Source: CADEED01 sp964444835 (GTDB lineage Bacteria > Pseudomonadota > Gammaproteobacteria > Steroidobacterales > Steroidobacteraceae). From it: 64,000 nt of DNA. The DNA lies in contig CAYUIT010000017.1 of assembly GCA_964444835.1 (NCBI GenBank), forward strand, positions 3,211 to 67,210. Direction: 5' to 3'. Under the pieces are notes generated by a model that saw only the letters and a program-made list of their open reading frames with translations, did no database searches and was not told the DNA's origin. Positions 9,801 to 18,738 of the stretch are shown here, piece after piece (position 1 is the first letter of the stretch; each line of letters starts with the position of its first letter). The position numbers and the translations under genes were made by a program.

Positions 9801-10858
9801 TGGCGCGCACGGTCATGATCGAGTGGGGCTATCGCGCGCAACGGTTGGCCCACAACGCCTTGAAGACGTTTGCGACGGCGCAAACGCAGCGCCCGCCAGC
9901 GACGACTGGCAAGCCCAAGATTCGCGAGCAAGTCGTGCACTTCGTCAACAAGAAGATGCCCAGCGGTTTGCCGAAGCGCACGGCCCGCGCGCTGCTCGAC
10001 ATTGAGGACAAGAACTACGTGCCCGTCATCCGCAATCCGCGCGGCACCGCCAGCGATGCGGAGGCGGTGTTCTATTTCCCCGGCTGCGGCAGCGAACGCT
10101 TGTTCTCACAAGTCGGGCTCGCGACTCAGGCGATGCTGTGGCATGTCGGCGTGCAAACGGTGTTGCCGCCCGGCTACCTGTGCTGCGGATATCCGCAGCG
10201 CGGTTCGGGGGATTTCGACAAGGCCAATCAAATCATCACCGACAATCGCGTGCTGTTCCATCGTGTCGCTAACACGCTCAACTATCTCGATATCAAGACG
10301 GTGGTCGTTAGTTGCGGCACTTGTTACGACCAGTTGCAAGGCTACGAATTCGACAAGATCTTCCCGGGCTGTCGCATCATGGACATCCACGAGTACTTGC
10401 TCGAAAAGGGCGTGCGCATCGAGAACGTCACGGGTGTTCGCTACCTGTACCACGACCCGTGTCACACACCGATGAAACATCACGAGCCGCTCAAGGTCGT
10501 CAATCAGCTCATGAATGCCGAGGCGAACGGCAAGATCGCCAAGAATGACCGGTGCTGCGGCGAATCGGGGACCTTTGCCGTGACGCGGCCTGATGTGTCG
10601 ACGCAGGTGCGCTTCCGCAAAGAGCAGGAGATGCGCAAAGGTGCGGCCGCGGTCCGGGCGGACGGTTTCACGGGGCCCGTCAAGGTGCTGACGTCGTGCC
10701 CGTCCTGTTTGCAGGGCTTGAAGCGCTACAACGACGACGCGGACCTCGACGCGGACTACATCGTGATCGAGATCGCCCGGCACGTTTTGGGTGAAAATTG
10801 GCTCGCAAGCTACGTTCGCGACGCGAATGATGGCGGTATCGAGCGCGTGTTGGTGTAG
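6887..10858 (+). CDS. DUF3683 FAD-linked oxidase / Fe-S oxidoreductase fusion
   Basis: A 1,323-residue fusion. The DUF3683 domain covers residues 30-180. An FAD-binding type-4 domain has PRGGGTGYTGG near 217. The FAD-oxidase C-terminal domain carries HAGDGNVH near 733 and SGEHGIG near 774. Two 4Fe-4S clusters follow (CLRCGKCKPVC near 854 and CTVCHKCESPCP near 916). Two CCG cysteine-rich domains of heterodisulfide-reductase/GlpC type end the protein (CCGYP near 1098, CCGES near 1222). The D-lactate/2-hydroxyacid dehydrogenase lineage (Dld2, GlcD plus GlcF, YdiJ) suggests a 2-hydroxyacid donor with electrons passed to the quinone pool, but the substrate is not known. I use the ATG at 6887; the frame stays open to 6809 inside the MOSC gene. 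Confidence 0.9.
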   Translation: MNATLPLPLEPAPEAETRDPHRAPQRLREIPYNYTSFSDREIVIRLLGASAWQLLEELRDERRTGRSARMLYEVLGDIWVVERNPYLEDDLLDNPKRRRLLVDALRHRLREVQKRRDPAEGERDAKVGELLAAAHRAVDTFAQRFDATAQLRRRARKLLAKHTRDDNIGFDAFARVSHVTDATDWRVEYPFVVLTPDAEAEVPGLVRACIELGLTVIPRGGGTGYTGGAIPLTPRSAVINTEKLERLSEVEVIALRGVAQPVPTVYSEAGVVTRRVADAAERAGFVFAVDPTSADASCVGGNVAMNAGGKKAVLWGTAVDNLAWWRMVDPQGNWLEVERLEHNLSKIHDAPLATFELTWKDGTAEPNKARVLKTERLSIPGAKFRKAGLGKDVTDKFLGGLPGVQKEGVDGLITAARWVVHKMPKATRTVCLEFFGQARDAIPSIVEIRDYLAGPGKSLGAILAGLEHLDQRYLRAVGYATKSKRGALPKMVLIGDIVGEDDNAVARAASEVVRIANARSGEGFVAVNADARKKFWLDRSRTAAIAKHTNAFKINEDVVIPLERLGEYTDAIEKINIELSTRNKLALIDALTAYLDGEIRLGKSGDAELDKLPVEEVLGDRLAQARALLTHVGTRWRYLLEHLDTRLTALRGDIVESMLGESAGEVTRRATQDANATLFDLVQDYTLRVSWKRELQTPLTRIFSGAAFAPVLAEFEQIHKRVLKSRVFVALHMHAGDGNVHTNIPVNSDDYGMLLEANAAVARIMRIARDLGGVISGEHGIGITKLEFLTSDETAELRAYKARIDPEGRFNKGKLLPEGDLRNAYTPSFALMGYESLIMQQAEINTISDSIKDCLRCGKCKPVCATHVPRANLLYSPRNKILATSLLIEAFLYEEQTRRGISLKHWDEFADVADHCTVCHKCESPCPVDIDFGNVSMAMRDLLRRMGKKRFNPGTAASMLFLNARNPQTIKLARTVMIEWGYRAQRLAHNALKTFATAQTQRPPATTGKPKIREQVVHFVNKKMPSGLPKRTARALLDIEDKNYVPVIRNPRGTASDAEAVFYFPGCGSERLFSQVGLATQAMLWHVGVQTVLPPGYLCCGYPQRGSGDFDKANQIITDNRVLFHRVANTLNYLDIKTVVVSCGTCYDQLQGYEFDKIFPGCRIMDIHEYLLEKGVRIENVTGVRYLYHDPCHTPMKHHEPLKVVNQLMNAEANGKIAKNDRCCGESGTFAVTRPDVSTQVRFRKEQEMRKGAAAVRADGFTGPVKVLTSCPSCLQGLKRYNDDADLDADYIVIEIARHVLGENWLASYVRDANDGGIERVLV

Positions 10859-10893
10859 CATCCGGGCCCATTCTGTTGGCCTAGGGCGAGTTC

Positions 10894-12744
10894 ATGGAGC
10901 AGTCATCGTTGGAGCCGGGCGCGTCGTTCGCGGCCCTCGGTCTCTCGCCCGCTATTGTTAAGGCGCTGACCGAGGTCGGCTACGAGGCGCCGTCGCCGAT
11001 CCAAGCGGCCACCATTCCGTTGATTTTGGCGGGCACCGATGTGCTTGGTCAGGCGCAAACCGGCACCGGCAAGACCGCCGCATTCGCGCTGCCAGCGTTG
11101 TCGCTACTCGACGTGAAGCGCCGCGAGCCGCAGGTTCTGGTTCTCGTACCGACTCGCGAACTGGCGATCCAGGTGGCAGAGGCCTTCCAAAAATACGCCG
11201 CGCACATGCCCGGCTTTCATGTGCTGCCGATCTACGGTGGCCAGAGCTACGTGCCGCAGTTGTCAGCGTTGCAGCGTGGCACGCATGTCGTCGTCGGCAC
11301 GCCCGGGCGCGTATTGGATCATCTCGGCCGCGGCACATTGCGGCTCGAAACGATTCGCTGCGTTGTGCTCGACGAAGCTGATGAAATGCTGCAGATGGGT
11401 TTCGTCGATGCCATCGACGAGATCTTGTCGCAGGTACCCGCCGAGCGGCAGGTCGCGTTGTTCTCGGCAACGATGGCGCCGCCGATCCGTCGTATCGCGC
11501 AGAAGCATTTGCGCGAGCCACGCGAGATCACGATCAAAGCGGCGACGACCACCGCAGCAAACACACGGCAGCGATTTTGGCTCGTCGATGGTTTGCACAA
11601 GCTCGATGCACTCACGCGCATTCTAGAAGTGGAACCCTTCGACGCGATGCTCGTGTTCGCGCGTACGAAGCAATCGACGGTGGAGCTGGCAGAGCGGCTC
11701 GAGGCGCGCGGCTTTCGCGCTGCTGCGTTGAACGGCGACATGCAGCAATCGCAACGCGAGCGCACCATCACGCAGTTGAAGGACGGGAAGCTCGACATCG
11801 TCGTCGCCACGGATGTCGCGGCGCGCGGCCTCGACGTGGAACGCATCGGTCACGTCGTCAACTTCGACATGCCGTATGACATCGAGTCGTACATCCATCG
11901 TATCGGTCGCACGGGGCGTGCTGGGCGCAGCGGCGAGGCGATCCTGTTCGTCGCGCCGCGCGAGCGCAATATGCTGCGCCTGATCGAGCGCCAGACCCGT
12001 CAACAGCTCGAGCCCTTGCGTTTGCCGACCGTCGGTGATGTCAACGCCAAGCGCGTCGCGAAGTTCAAGGAACGGGTCACCGCGGCGCTCGGGCAGACCG
12101 AGGCCGCAGCGTACCGCTCGATCATCGAAGAGTTATTGCGCGAAAGTGGCGCCGAGGCGATCGATGTCGCGGCGGCACTTGCATCGATGGTGACAGGTAA
12201 GGCATCGCTGCTGCTGGCGAGTCGCGAGGATCGACCCGCGCGGGATGACCGCGGTCCGCGTGACGGCGCCAGCGCGCGCGAGCCACGGCGCGAACGGCCC
12301 ACGCCCACAGAACCGCCGCGGCCGCGCGGTCGGCGTCACGATCCGCAAGAAACCTATCGGCTGGCGGTGGGCCGCATCCACGGCGTGCAGCCGGGCAATA
12401 TCGTCGGCGCGATTGCCAACGAAGCGGGCCTCGACGGCTCACACATCAATGGCATCGACATTCAGCGGGAGTGCACGTTTTTGCGCTTGCCGGAGGGCTT
12501 GTCGCCAGAGACTTTGCAGCGACTCGCCAACGTGCGTGTCAAAGGCCAGTTGTTAGCAATCACGCGCGCTGACGGCGCGCCCCGCGAGGAGCGTCGGCCG
12601 AGCGGCACGCTGCGCGCACCTGCGCGAGCGTCAGGCCGTCCTGAACGACCGAGCCGATCAGGCCCACCGCCGCGACGTTTCGAGCCGCGCACCGATAAGC
12701 GCGCGGCGAAGCCTCACAAACGCGCGAGTAAGCCCAAGCGCTAA
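10894..12744 (+). CDS. deaD: DEAD-box RNA helicase, DeaD/CsdA type
   Basis: ATP-dependent RNA helicase of 616 residues. The RecA-like core has the Q-motif region, Walker A AQTGTGKT near 53, DEAD near 159, SAT near 191 and motif VI HRIGRTGRAG near 334. A DbpA/CsdA-type RNA-binding domain (ETYRLAVGRIHGVQPGNI, about residues 487-560) and a basic Arg/Lys/Pro-rich tail follow, as in CsdA proteins acting in ribosome assembly and cold-shock mRNA remodelling. Its TAA stop overlaps the TAG stop of the facing RND permease by four bases (12741-12744), leaving no room for a terminator between them. Confidence 0.93.
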   Translation: MEQSSLEPGASFAALGLSPAIVKALTEVGYEAPSPIQAATIPLILAGTDVLGQAQTGTGKTAAFALPALSLLDVKRREPQVLVLVPTRELAIQVAEAFQKYAAHMPGFHVLPIYGGQSYVPQLSALQRGTHVVVGTPGRVLDHLGRGTLRLETIRCVVLDEADEMLQMGFVDAIDEILSQVPAERQVALFSATMAPPIRRIAQKHLREPREITIKAATTTAANTRQRFWLVDGLHKLDALTRILEVEPFDAMLVFARTKQSTVELAERLEARGFRAAALNGDMQQSQRERTITQLKDGKLDIVVATDVAARGLDVERIGHVVNFDMPYDIESYIHRIGRTGRAGRSGEAILFVAPRERNMLRLIERQTRQQLEPLRLPTVGDVNAKRVAKFKERVTAALGQTEAAAYRSIIEELLRESGAEAIDVAAALASMVTGKASLLLASREDRPARDDRGPRDGASAREPRRERPTPTEPPRPRGRRHDPQETYRLAVGRIHGVQPGNIVGAIANEAGLDGSHINGIDIQRECTFLRLPEGLSPETLQRLANVRVKGQLLAITRADGAPREERRPSGTLRAPARASGRPERPSRSGPPPRRFEPRTDKRAAKPHKRASKPKR

Positions 12745-15700
12745 CCGGCTGGCGCTGCCGGCGGTTGCGCGGATTGGTCTGCCGGCGTCGCGTGCTCGTC
12801 GTGTGCGAGTACGCGCCGGAAGAACGGCCCGACCTTGCGCTCGATGTCATCGATGATCGTGAAGACGGCCGGCACAACGACCAGCGTCAACGCCGTCGAC
12901 GTAATGAGCCCGCCGATCACCGCGATCGCCATCGGACGATTGAAACTCGCATCGCCGCCGAGGCCGAGTGCGATGGGTAGCATGCCCGCCACCATGGCCA
13001 CCGTCGTCATGACGATCGGACGCGCACGTTTGTGGCCCGCCTCGATCAACGCCGTTTCGCGATCGCGCCCCGCGCGCATTTCCTCAACCGCAAAATCGAC
13101 TAACAAGATCGAGTTCTTGCCGACGATACCCATCAACATGAGGAAGCCGATCACGACGGCAAGCGAGAACGGCTCGTTGAACGCCAACAGTCCGAGCGCG
13201 GCGCCGCCGATCGATAGCGGCAGAGCCGACAAGATCGTGATCGGCTGCAGCACGCGTGCGAACAGCAGCACCATCACGGCGTAGACCATCAATACGCCAG
13301 CGCCCATCGCGAGGCCAAAAGACTTCATCAGTTCGCCGAAGAACTGCGACTCGCCAACGTCGACGCGGCGGACACCGTTCGGCAGATTTTTCAGCGACGG
13401 CAGTTCATCGATCTTCTTGATTGCATCGCCCAAGACCGCGCCAGGTGCGAGACCCGATTCGAGATACATGCGCCGGCTTTGGTTATAGCGGCGAACCGTG
13501 GCCGGGCCTTGACCGAAGCTGATGTCAGCGACGGCTTTCAAAGGCACGCTACCGCCGTTCGCGGTGGGGACGGGCAGATTCTCGAGTGTGGCGAGATCTT
13601 CGCGCGAGCTTTCGCGCAAGCTCACGCGAATGGGGATTTGCCGATCGCGCAATGAGAACTTGGGTGCGGTTTGCGGCAAGTCGCCCAGCGTGGCGATCCG
13701 GATCGTTTGGCTGATAGCCGCGACGGAGACGCCGAGCTCCGCGGCGAGATCCGAGCGCGGCCGAACGAGAATCTCCGGCCGCGTGTAGTCGCCGTTGATG
13801 CGCGGATCGTCCAGTTCCGGCAGGGTCTTCATCTCGTCGATCACACGATGCGCGGCCTGTTCAACCGCGACCGGGTCGTCGCCGACGATGTAGATCGAGA
13901 CGGGTTTACCGCCACCGGGGCCATTGCCACCGAAGCTGATGCGCGCGTCGGGAATCTCGCGTAAGGCGGGCGCTAAGCGCTTCTCCCACTCGTCTTGCGA
14001 GACATCGCGGTCTTTGGGTTGCACTAACGAGACGTACACTTGCGCATTGCGCACATCGTCTTCGCCCACGAACTCGATGACATCCGTCACCTCCGGTTGC
14101 TTGAGCAGCAAATCCGTGACGGCTGCTGCGACCTTCGCGGTGTCTTCCAGGCGTACGCCAGGTGGGAGTTCCACATTGACTTGCGAGCTCGAGAAATCGT
14201 TGGGCGGCACGAACGTCTTGGGGATGATGGCCAGCAAGATCAGCGATGCAAAGAAAAACGCCGTGGCCCCGGCGATCGTGAGCCAGCGGTGCCTGATCGA
14301 CCAACGCAATGCATTCAGGTAGCGCTCCATCATCGGGCCGTCGGCCGATTGCAGCGCGGCATGCGGTTTGAGCGTGAACGCGGCAATGACCGGTGTGATC
14401 AGGCGTGCCACCAACAGGGAGAACAACACTGAGCCGGCGACGGTGAGGCCAAACTGCTGGAAGTATTGGCCAATGATGCCGCCCATGAAGCTCACGGGCA
14501 GGAATACCGCCATGATCGTGGCCGATGTGGCGACGACCGCCAAGCCAATCTCATCGGCCGCATCGATCGCGGCTTGATAGCCGGACTTACCCATCCGCAT
14601 ATGTCGTACGATGTTTTCGATCTCGACGATCGCATCGTCGACCAAGACGCCAGCCACCAACGACAACGCTAACAGGCTGATGCTGTTGAGCGTGAAGCCT
14701 AACGACTGCATCAGGAAGAATGTGGGGATTGCCGACAGCGGAATGGCGAGCGCTGCGATGAACGTCGCGCGCCCGTCACGTAAAAAGAACCACACGACGA
14801 TGACGGCGAGGATGGCGCCCTCGATCATTGCGGTGAGCGCGGAACGGTAAGCCCGCTTCGTGTTCTCCACCGTCGTGAAGACGGTCTTCAGCGCAATGTC
14901 CGGCCGCTCGGCCTTGATCTTGGCGAGTTCCTCCTCGACCAACGCGAGCACGGTCACATCCGACGAGCCGCGCGAACGTGCAACGCCAAACGTCGTCGTC
15001 GGCCGACCGTTCCAGCGCGAAACCGTGCGCACTTCAGCAACGCCGTCCGTCACTGTGCCGAGGTCGCGCAGCCGCACCGTGCGGCCACCGCCAAGTGAGA
15101 TTTGGCGATCACCGAGTTCTTCAGCGGTGCTCGCGCCACCCAGAACGCGAATGGATTGCTCGCCGCCGCCCACCTGTGCGCGCCCACCCGGCGCATCGAG
15201 GTTCAATTGACGGATCTGCTGGTTGACCTCGACTGCAGTGATGCCGAGCGCTTGCAAGCGGGCAGGGTCGAGTTCAACACGAATCTCCCGATCGACTCCG
15301 CCACCGCGATTCACCTGCGCGACGCCGGGTAAGCCGCCCAAGCGTTTCGCGATGGAATTGTCGACAAACCACGAGAGTTCCTCGAGCGTCATCGACGTGG
15401 TGCTGACAGCGTAGTAGATGAACGGGCCGCCTTCGGCATCAATCCGTTGGACGAGCGGCTCGTCGATGCCGTCTGGTAACTCAGCGCGCACTTTGGAAAT
15501 CGCATCGCGCACGTCGTTGACGGCGCGATCGATCGGCGTGCCGATCTGGAATTCAATATTGGTGAACGATTGCCCCTCGGCAGCGCGCGAGGAAATGCTG
15601 CGGACATCGCCGATGCCCGCGACTGCCGCCTCGATCTTGCGAGTGACTTGCGTCTCGATCTCGGTCGGCGCTGCGCCAGGTTGGGTCACGATGACGTTGA

Positions 15701-15836
15701 CGAGCGGAAATGTGACGTCCGGATTGAGATTGATTGGCAGCCGCACGAACGACACGATGCCCACGAACAGGAGCACGACGAACATCACGATCGGCAAGAT
15801 CGGATTGCGAATCGCCCATGCGGACATGTTCTTCAT
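12741..15836 (-). CDS. RND efflux transporter permease subunit
   Basis: A 1,031-residue inner-membrane proton-driven pump of the AcrB/MexF superfamily. It starts MKNMSAWAIRNPILPIV with the first helix at about 12-32. Two periplasmic porter regions and the usual 6+6 helices follow. In the central helix 4 region, GVLVDDAIVEIENI near residue 400 carries the acidic proton-relay pair. The start overlaps the adaptor stop by four bases, so the two are one transcript. No outer-membrane factor gene is adjacent, so the pump probably borrows a TolC-like channel. Substrate not predictable; the sequence looks more like the multidrug (HAE) group than the metal group. Confidence 0.93.
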   Translation of the reverse strand: MKNMSAWAIRNPILPIVMFVVLLFVGIVSFVRLPINLNPDVTFPLVNVIVTQPGAAPTEIETQVTRKIEAAVAGIGDVRSISSRAAEGQSFTNIEFQIGTPIDRAVNDVRDAISKVRAELPDGIDEPLVQRIDAEGGPFIYYAVSTTSMTLEELSWFVDNSIAKRLGGLPGVAQVNRGGGVDREIRVELDPARLQALGITAVEVNQQIRQLNLDAPGGRAQVGGGEQSIRVLGGASTAEELGDRQISLGGGRTVRLRDLGTVTDGVAEVRTVSRWNGRPTTTFGVARSRGSSDVTVLALVEEELAKIKAERPDIALKTVFTTVENTKRAYRSALTAMIEGAILAVIVVWFFLRDGRATFIAALAIPLSAIPTFFLMQSLGFTLNSISLLALSLVAGVLVDDAIVEIENIVRHMRMGKSGYQAAIDAADEIGLAVVATSATIMAVFLPVSFMGGIIGQYFQQFGLTVAGSVLFSLLVARLITPVIAAFTLKPHAALQSADGPMMERYLNALRWSIRHRWLTIAGATAFFFASLILLAIIPKTFVPPNDFSSSQVNVELPPGVRLEDTAKVAAAVTDLLLKQPEVTDVIEFVGEDDVRNAQVYVSLVQPKDRDVSQDEWEKRLAPALREIPDARISFGGNGPGGGKPVSIYIVGDDPVAVEQAAHRVIDEMKTLPELDDPRINGDYTRPEILVRPRSDLAAELGVSVAAISQTIRIATLGDLPQTAPKFSLRDRQIPIRVSLRESSREDLATLENLPVPTANGGSVPLKAVADISFGQGPATVRRYNQSRRMYLESGLAPGAVLGDAIKKIDELPSLKNLPNGVRRVDVGESQFFGELMKSFGLAMGAGVLMVYAVMVLLFARVLQPITILSALPLSIGGAALGLLAFNEPFSLAVVIGFLMLMGIVGKNSILLVDFAVEEMRAGRDRETALIEAGHKRARPIVMTTVAMVAGMLPIALGLGGDASFNRPMAIAVIGGLITSTALTLVVVPAVFTIIDDIERKVGPFFRRVLAHDEHATPADQSAQPPAAPAG

Positions 15837-16996
15837 GACTTCGCCTTTGCGGCTGCCGCCGCCTCAGCAGCACGCGTGGCGTTCTCGCCTGGCGTGGTCG
15901 TACGCACTGTCTCACCGATGGTCAAGAACGCCGCTGCGGTCGACACAACTCGCTCGGCACCCGTCAAGCCGCTGTCGATGACAACTCCGTCGTTGCGTGT
16001 TCCGGAGACTCGCACATCTACGCGCTGTACCTTGCTGTTAGCGTCCACGACCAAGACATAGGTGCCGCGCGGATCCGACAACACGGCCGTCTGCGGAATC
16101 ACTGGACGTTTATCGGCACGCACAACCACTTCGCCACGTGCGAACGCACCCGGACGCAACAGGGGATCGCGCTCGAGTGAAATGCGCACCGAACCCAAAC
16201 GTGTGTCCGGATCGATGACGGCGCCTAACAACCGCACCTTACCGATGAACGGCTTCTCGATGCCCGTGACGAACACTTTGGCTTCCTGGCCTACCGCCAA
16301 GCCCGGAAGGTCTTGCTCCGCCACGCGACCGCGCATTTCGACCGCGCCGCCACGGCCCAACCGAAACAAAGGCTCGCCGCCGACCGTTGCCGTTTGCCCG
16401 ACTTCTGCCGAGCGCGTCAGCACAATGCCATCCGCGGGTGCGCGAATCTCCGTGCGCCCGAGACGCGCACGCGCTTCGGCCAGCTGTGCCGCAGCACTGC
16501 GCACGCGCGCCTCCGCGTTGGCCGCCGCACCCCGACGCCGCTCGATTTCTTCCGCTGACAAGGCGCCCGACGCCGCGACAGCCTGCGCGCGACGGTATTC
16601 CGCCTGCGACAGATCCGCGGACGTGCGTGCTTCTTCGAGTGCCGCTTGCAGGCTCGCGACTTGGGGTTGCGCTACCGCCGTGCTCAGGCGCGTTAACACC
16701 TGGCCGCGGCGCACGCGATCACCCACCTCGACGAGGACAGCCGCAATGCGACCGCCTTCGCCCTCGACAGTGATGGGCATTTCGTCCTGCGCGTTGATCG
16801 TGCCGGAGAATGTTGCAACCGTCGTCACCGCCGACAGTCCTGGCGTGACCACAGTGACCAAAGGCGCAGGCTTGGCCGGCGCTGGGGCTTTACCGGAGCA
16901 GGCCGCGACCAGCCCAGTGACCACCAGGATCGAAAACATTGCGGACGCGAAACGCCAGACCGCCGCAGCCGCGTTTGGCCGTAGTTCATTATTCAT
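15833..16996 (-). CDS. RND efflux periplasmic adaptor, lipoprotein (membrane fusion protein)
   Basis: About 387 residues. The N terminus has a signal peptide with a lipobox, LVAACSGK (Cys near residue 34), so it should be a lipid-anchored periplasmic adaptor. A barrel-sandwich (lipoyl) half, an alpha-helical hairpin rich in Ala/Arg/Glu (residues 130-210) and beta-barrel domains follow, as in AcrA/MexA. The ATG at 16996 is preferred because it sits directly before the signal peptide; the frame is open to 17056 but that extension crosses the likely promoter (17047-17075). It overlaps the permease gene by four bases. Confidence 0.92.
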   Translation of the reverse strand: MNNELRPNAAAAVWRFASAMFSILVVTGLVAACSGKAPAPAKPAPLVTVVTPGLSAVTTVATFSGTINAQDEMPITVEGEGGRIAAVLVEVGDRVRRGQVLTRLSTAVAQPQVASLQAALEEARTSADLSQAEYRRAQAVAASGALSAEEIERRRGAAANAEARVRSAAAQLAEARARLGRTEIRAPADGIVLTRSAEVGQTATVGGEPLFRLGRGGAVEMRGRVAEQDLPGLAVGQEAKVFVTGIEKPFIGKVRLLGAVIDPDTRLGSVRISLERDPLLRPGAFARGEVVVRADKRPVIPQTAVLSDPRGTYVLVVDANSKVQRVDVRVSGTRNDGVVIDSGLTGAERVVSTAAAFLTIGETVRTTTPGENATRAAEAAAAAKAKS

Positions 16997-17046
16997 AGGG
17001 GTTTTTCGGGAAACTATGGAGCGCGATGGGCTCCGCAAAGGTTTTG

Positions 17047-17075
17047 ATTCTATCACCTAGGCGTTACCGCCCCAA
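17047..17075 (-). promoter_or_regulatory. Putative sigma-70 promoter for the RND efflux operon
   Basis: On the minus strand, TTGGGG (17070-17075) and TAGAAT (17047-17052) are separated by exactly 17 bases. The -10 matches the consensus at five of six positions; the -35 only at TTG. It lies about 50 bases upstream of the adaptor ATG at 16996, in the divergent gap with the M48 protease gene. Confidence 0.5.
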
Positions 17076-17121
17076 TTCGTTGCAAAATAGCGCAGTCGTC
17101 ACTCAATGGAATGAGCCTGCC

Positions 17122-18708
17122 ATGCAGTCCACCCAGCGTCTCAGTGTGTTTGCGTCCCTCACGGTGTCGTTCGTCCTCGCGTTGAGCGGTTGTGGCACTA
17201 ATCCTGTTACGGGCAAGAAAGAAATCCAACTCATTTCGACCGACCAAGAGATTCGTCTCGGCGCACAAAACTACGCGCCGTCGCGTCAGAGCCAGGGCGG
17301 CGATGTCGTTGCACTTCCCGAACTGACGACCTACATCAACGAAGTTGGGCAAAAACTCGCCGCCGTTTCCGACCGCCAACTGCCGTACGAGTTCGTCGTC
17401 CTCAATAGTTCTGTGCCGAATGCCTGGGCTCTCCCAGGCGGCAAGATCGCCGTGAATCGTGGCTTGCTCACCACATTGGAGAGCGAGGCCGAATTGGCGG
17501 CGGTGTTGGGTCACGAAATCGTGCACGCAGCAGCGCGCCACGGTGCAAAAGCGCAGGAGCGCGGGACGTTCATGCAAGTCGGCATGGTTGCCGCGCAAAT
17601 TGGCATGGCGATGAGCGACACGAATCCGAACGTCGGCAATCTCGTGCTGCAAGGGGCCGGGCTCGGGGCCCAGATGGCGATGATGAAGTACGGTCGGGAT
17701 GCGGAACTCGAGGCCGATCTGTACGGCATGCAGTACATGCGCCGTGCCGGTTATGACCCCGCCGCAGCCATCACGTTGCAACAAAAGTTTTTGGCGCTGT
17801 CGCAGAAAGACGGGCGCAACCAGAGTTGGCTCGAAGGCTTGTTTGCGTCGCATCCACCGTCAGCCGAGCGCGTCGCCAAGAACACAGAAACAGCCGCGAG
17901 CCTCGGTGCGGGTGGCGATGTGGGTGCCGATCGCTATCGCGCGCGACTCGCGTCATTGTTCGCGGCCAAGCCTGCCTACGACAAGGCCGATGAAGCGTTG
18001 GCTGCGGCCGGCAAGAAGGACTTCGCCCGTGCCAAGTCGCTGGCAGCCGAGGCGACTCGCCTGTTCCCGCGCGAGGCGCGCTTCCATCAGTTGCAAGGCG
18101 ATATCGCGTTGGCCGAGAAGCAGCCCACGCAGGCTGTGTCATTCTATGAGCGCGCCGTGCAACTTGATCCTAACTACTTTGGCGGCTACCTCGGCGGCGG
18201 TGTCGCGGCGTATCGTCTGGGTAACAAGCCGAAGGCCGAAGAATGGCTGACGAAGAGCGCGAATCTGTTGCCGACGGCTCCCGCGCTGTTCTACCTCGGT
18301 TCGATGGCCAAGGAGAGCGGCAATGTCGAACGCGCCATGGAGCTGTTCAAGACCGCTGCGAGTTCGCAGAGTGACATCGGGAAGCAAGCGGCTGCCGAGT
18401 ACACGTTGCTCGATTTGCCTCGCAATCCTGGCAACTACATCGCGAGCGCGCTGCAGGCCGATTCGCGCGGCAACGGGATCGTCATCCTCGAGAACCGCGC
18501 GCCGGTGGCACTCGCCAACATTGTGGTGACGCCCGTGCGGATCGATGCGGCCGGTCGCGTGGTTGAGCAAGCGCGAACCTTGCAGATCAATCGGACGTTG
18601 CAGCCCGGTGAGCGCATCAGTCTCGATGCGGGCATCGGTGCTGTGACGCCGGAGTTGTTGCCGCAGTTGCGGGTCCGCGTGGATCGCGCAGCGGCGATTG
18701 AGCGCTGA
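17122..18708 (+). CDS. M48 family metalloprotease lipoprotein with TPRs (BepA/LoiP-like)
   Basis: About 528 residues. A signal peptide ends in the lipobox LALSGCGTN (Cys near residue 22), so the protease should be lipid-anchored in the periplasm. The zinc motif HEIVH is near residue 131, with the downstream Glu ligand in AELEADLYGMQY near 195. Tetratricopeptide-like repeats occupy residues 290-430 and a beta-rich tail follows. This architecture matches BepA-type quality-control proteases for outer-membrane assembly. The ATG at 17122 directly precedes the signal peptide; the frame upstream (from 17026) runs through the divergent promoter region and is not used. Confidence 0.92.
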   Translation: MQSTQRLSVFASLTVSFVLALSGCGTNPVTGKKEIQLISTDQEIRLGAQNYAPSRQSQGGDVVALPELTTYINEVGQKLAAVSDRQLPYEFVVLNSSVPNAWALPGGKIAVNRGLLTTLESEAELAAVLGHEIVHAAARHGAKAQERGTFMQVGMVAAQIGMAMSDTNPNVGNLVLQGAGLGAQMAMMKYGRDAELEADLYGMQYMRRAGYDPAAAITLQQKFLALSQKDGRNQSWLEGLFASHPPSAERVAKNTETAASLGAGGDVGADRYRARLASLFAAKPAYDKADEALAAAGKKDFARAKSLAAEATRLFPREARFHQLQGDIALAEKQPTQAVSFYERAVQLDPNYFGGYLGGGVAAYRLGNKPKAEEWLTKSANLLPTAPALFYLGSMAKESGNVERAMELFKTAASSQSDIGKQAAAEYTLLDLPRNPGNYIASALQADSRGNGIVILENRAPVALANIVVTPVRIDAAGRVVEQARTLQINRTLQPGERISLDAGIGAVTPELLPQLRVRVDRAAAIER

Positions 18709-18738
18709 GCACCATGCGGAATGGCGCAGGTGTGACTG

